Shown here piece by piece: positions 13,423 through 13,883 of a stretch of 13,883 nt of DNA; the stretch's first letter is position 1; the number at the start of each line of letters is the position of its first letter. Below the pieces are notes generated by a model. The model saw only the letters and a list, made by a program, of their open reading frames with translations, was not told the origin of the DNA and did no database searches. Position numbers and translations under genes: made by a program. Source of the DNA: Actinomycetes bacterium (lineage in GTDB: Bacteria; Actinomycetota; Actinomycetes; Propionibacteriales; Propionibacteriaceae). The stretch is from positions 1 to 13,883 of the forward strand of contig JAEYNS010000348.1 in the NCBI GenBank assembly GCA_023412435.1, given 5' to 3'.

Positions 13423-13883
13423 TGGTCGAGCTGGACGACCTGAGCACGGTGGCGCAGGACTACGTGAAGGTCATCTGGACGTCCACCGAGTGGGGCGAGC
13501 CCCCGATCACCACCACCGGCCTCGCCGCCCGGCTGGGCACCAGCGCGCCGAACGTGTCCGAGACGCTGCGCCGGCTGGCCGGCCAGGGACTGGTGAGCTA
13601 CGAGCCGTACCGGCCGGTCCGGCTGACGCCGGCGGGGGAACGCCTGGCCCTGGCCATGGTCCGGCGGCACCGGCTGATCGAGACCTTCCTCGCCGAGGTC
13701 GTCGGGTACGGCTGGGACGAGGTGCACGACGAGGCGGAGCGGCTCGAGCACGCAGTGAGCGACCAGTTGCTGGCCCGGCTGGACGCGCTGCTCGGCCACC
13801 CCGATCGCGACCCGCACGGCCACCAGATCCCCGGTCCGGACGGGGCGCTGGCGGTGGTGGGCCCGACGGCGACGCGTCTGAGC
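13422..13883 (+). CDS. mntR: MntR/DtxR-family manganese-responsive repressor (3' end outside window)
   Basis: The first 154 codons are present and open to the window edge. The N-terminal winged helix spans about 8-72 (VAQDYVKVIW, then LAARLGTSAPNVSETLRRLAGQGLV). The dimerisation and metal domain follows, with MVRRHRLIETFL and WDEVHDEAERLEHAVSD. Metal ligands by alignment with DtxR/MntR: D13, H83, E87, H102, E106, E109 and H110. D13 and E106 replace the Met10 and Cys102 of iron-sensing DtxR/IdeR, as expected for a manganese sensor; K16 stands where B. subtilis MntR has Glu11. The ATG at 13422 shares a base with the mntH stop. It should bind the inverted repeat at the mntH promoter when Mn is replete. 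A C-terminal SH3-like domain may follow beyond the window. Confidence 0.9.
   Translation, partial: MVELDDLSTVAQDYVKVIWTSTEWGEPPITTTGLAARLGTSAPNVSETLRRLAGQGLVSYEPYRPVRLTPAGERLALAMVRRHRLIETFLAEVVGYGWDEVHDEAERLEHAVSDQLLARLDALLGHPDRDPHGHQIPGPDGALAVVGPTATRLS

Overview
This window is chromosomal DNA from a very high-GC Gram-positive bacterium, almost certainly an actinobacterium. The indications are strong G/C third-position bias, frequent GTG starts, several genes whose start codon lies 6-7 nt behind a TANNNT -10 element (leaderless type), a perfect TCGAAC-N4-GTTCGA LexA box, and a HEPN protein of an actinobacterial family. A Propionibacteriales-like host is possible but not proven by the sequence.

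Layout: (a) 1-619: the first codons of a minus-strand exported protein, a shared upstream region with a perfect SOS box and a strong RNA hairpin, then a small SAV_6107-type HEPN gene. (b) 637-2606, minus strand: a three-gene disulfide-chemistry operon (membrane protein with two exported Cys, membrane-anchored DsbA-like thioredoxin, VKOR), with translational coupling between the last two. (c) 2776-7585, plus strand: a pentose module of MFS sugar-type transporter, LacI-family repressor, L-ribulose-5-phosphate 4-epimerase (araD) and L-arabinose isomerase (araA). Two near-identical LacI-family operators lie in front of the repressor and in front of araD. No ribulokinase (araB) is present. (d) 7618-8736: a lipoprotein glucose/sorbosone dehydrogenase-like beta-propeller. 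(e) 8761-11333, minus strand: glycogen phosphorylase broken by one missing base in an otherwise intact reading frame. (f) 11469-12080, minus strand: a winged-helix protein of unknown role. (g) 12154-13883, plus strand: mntH (Nramp Mn transporter) overlapping an MntR/DtxR-family regulator cut by the window end, with a candidate MntR-type operator on the mntH -10 element.

How the parts fit: the LacI-family protein probably represses itself and araDA, so arabinose or a related sugar would induce isomerisation and epimerisation toward xylulose-5-phosphate. MntH and MntR would form a self-contained manganese homeostasis unit. VKOR would reoxidise the DsbA-like protein, which oxidises exported proteins. 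The SOS box links the HEPN gene, or the divergent exported protein, to DNA damage. There is no CRISPR array, insertion sequence, phage gene, tRNA or rRNA, and no gene-free stretch longer than 300 bases. Most of the window is conserved metabolism; the less expected signals are regulatory.
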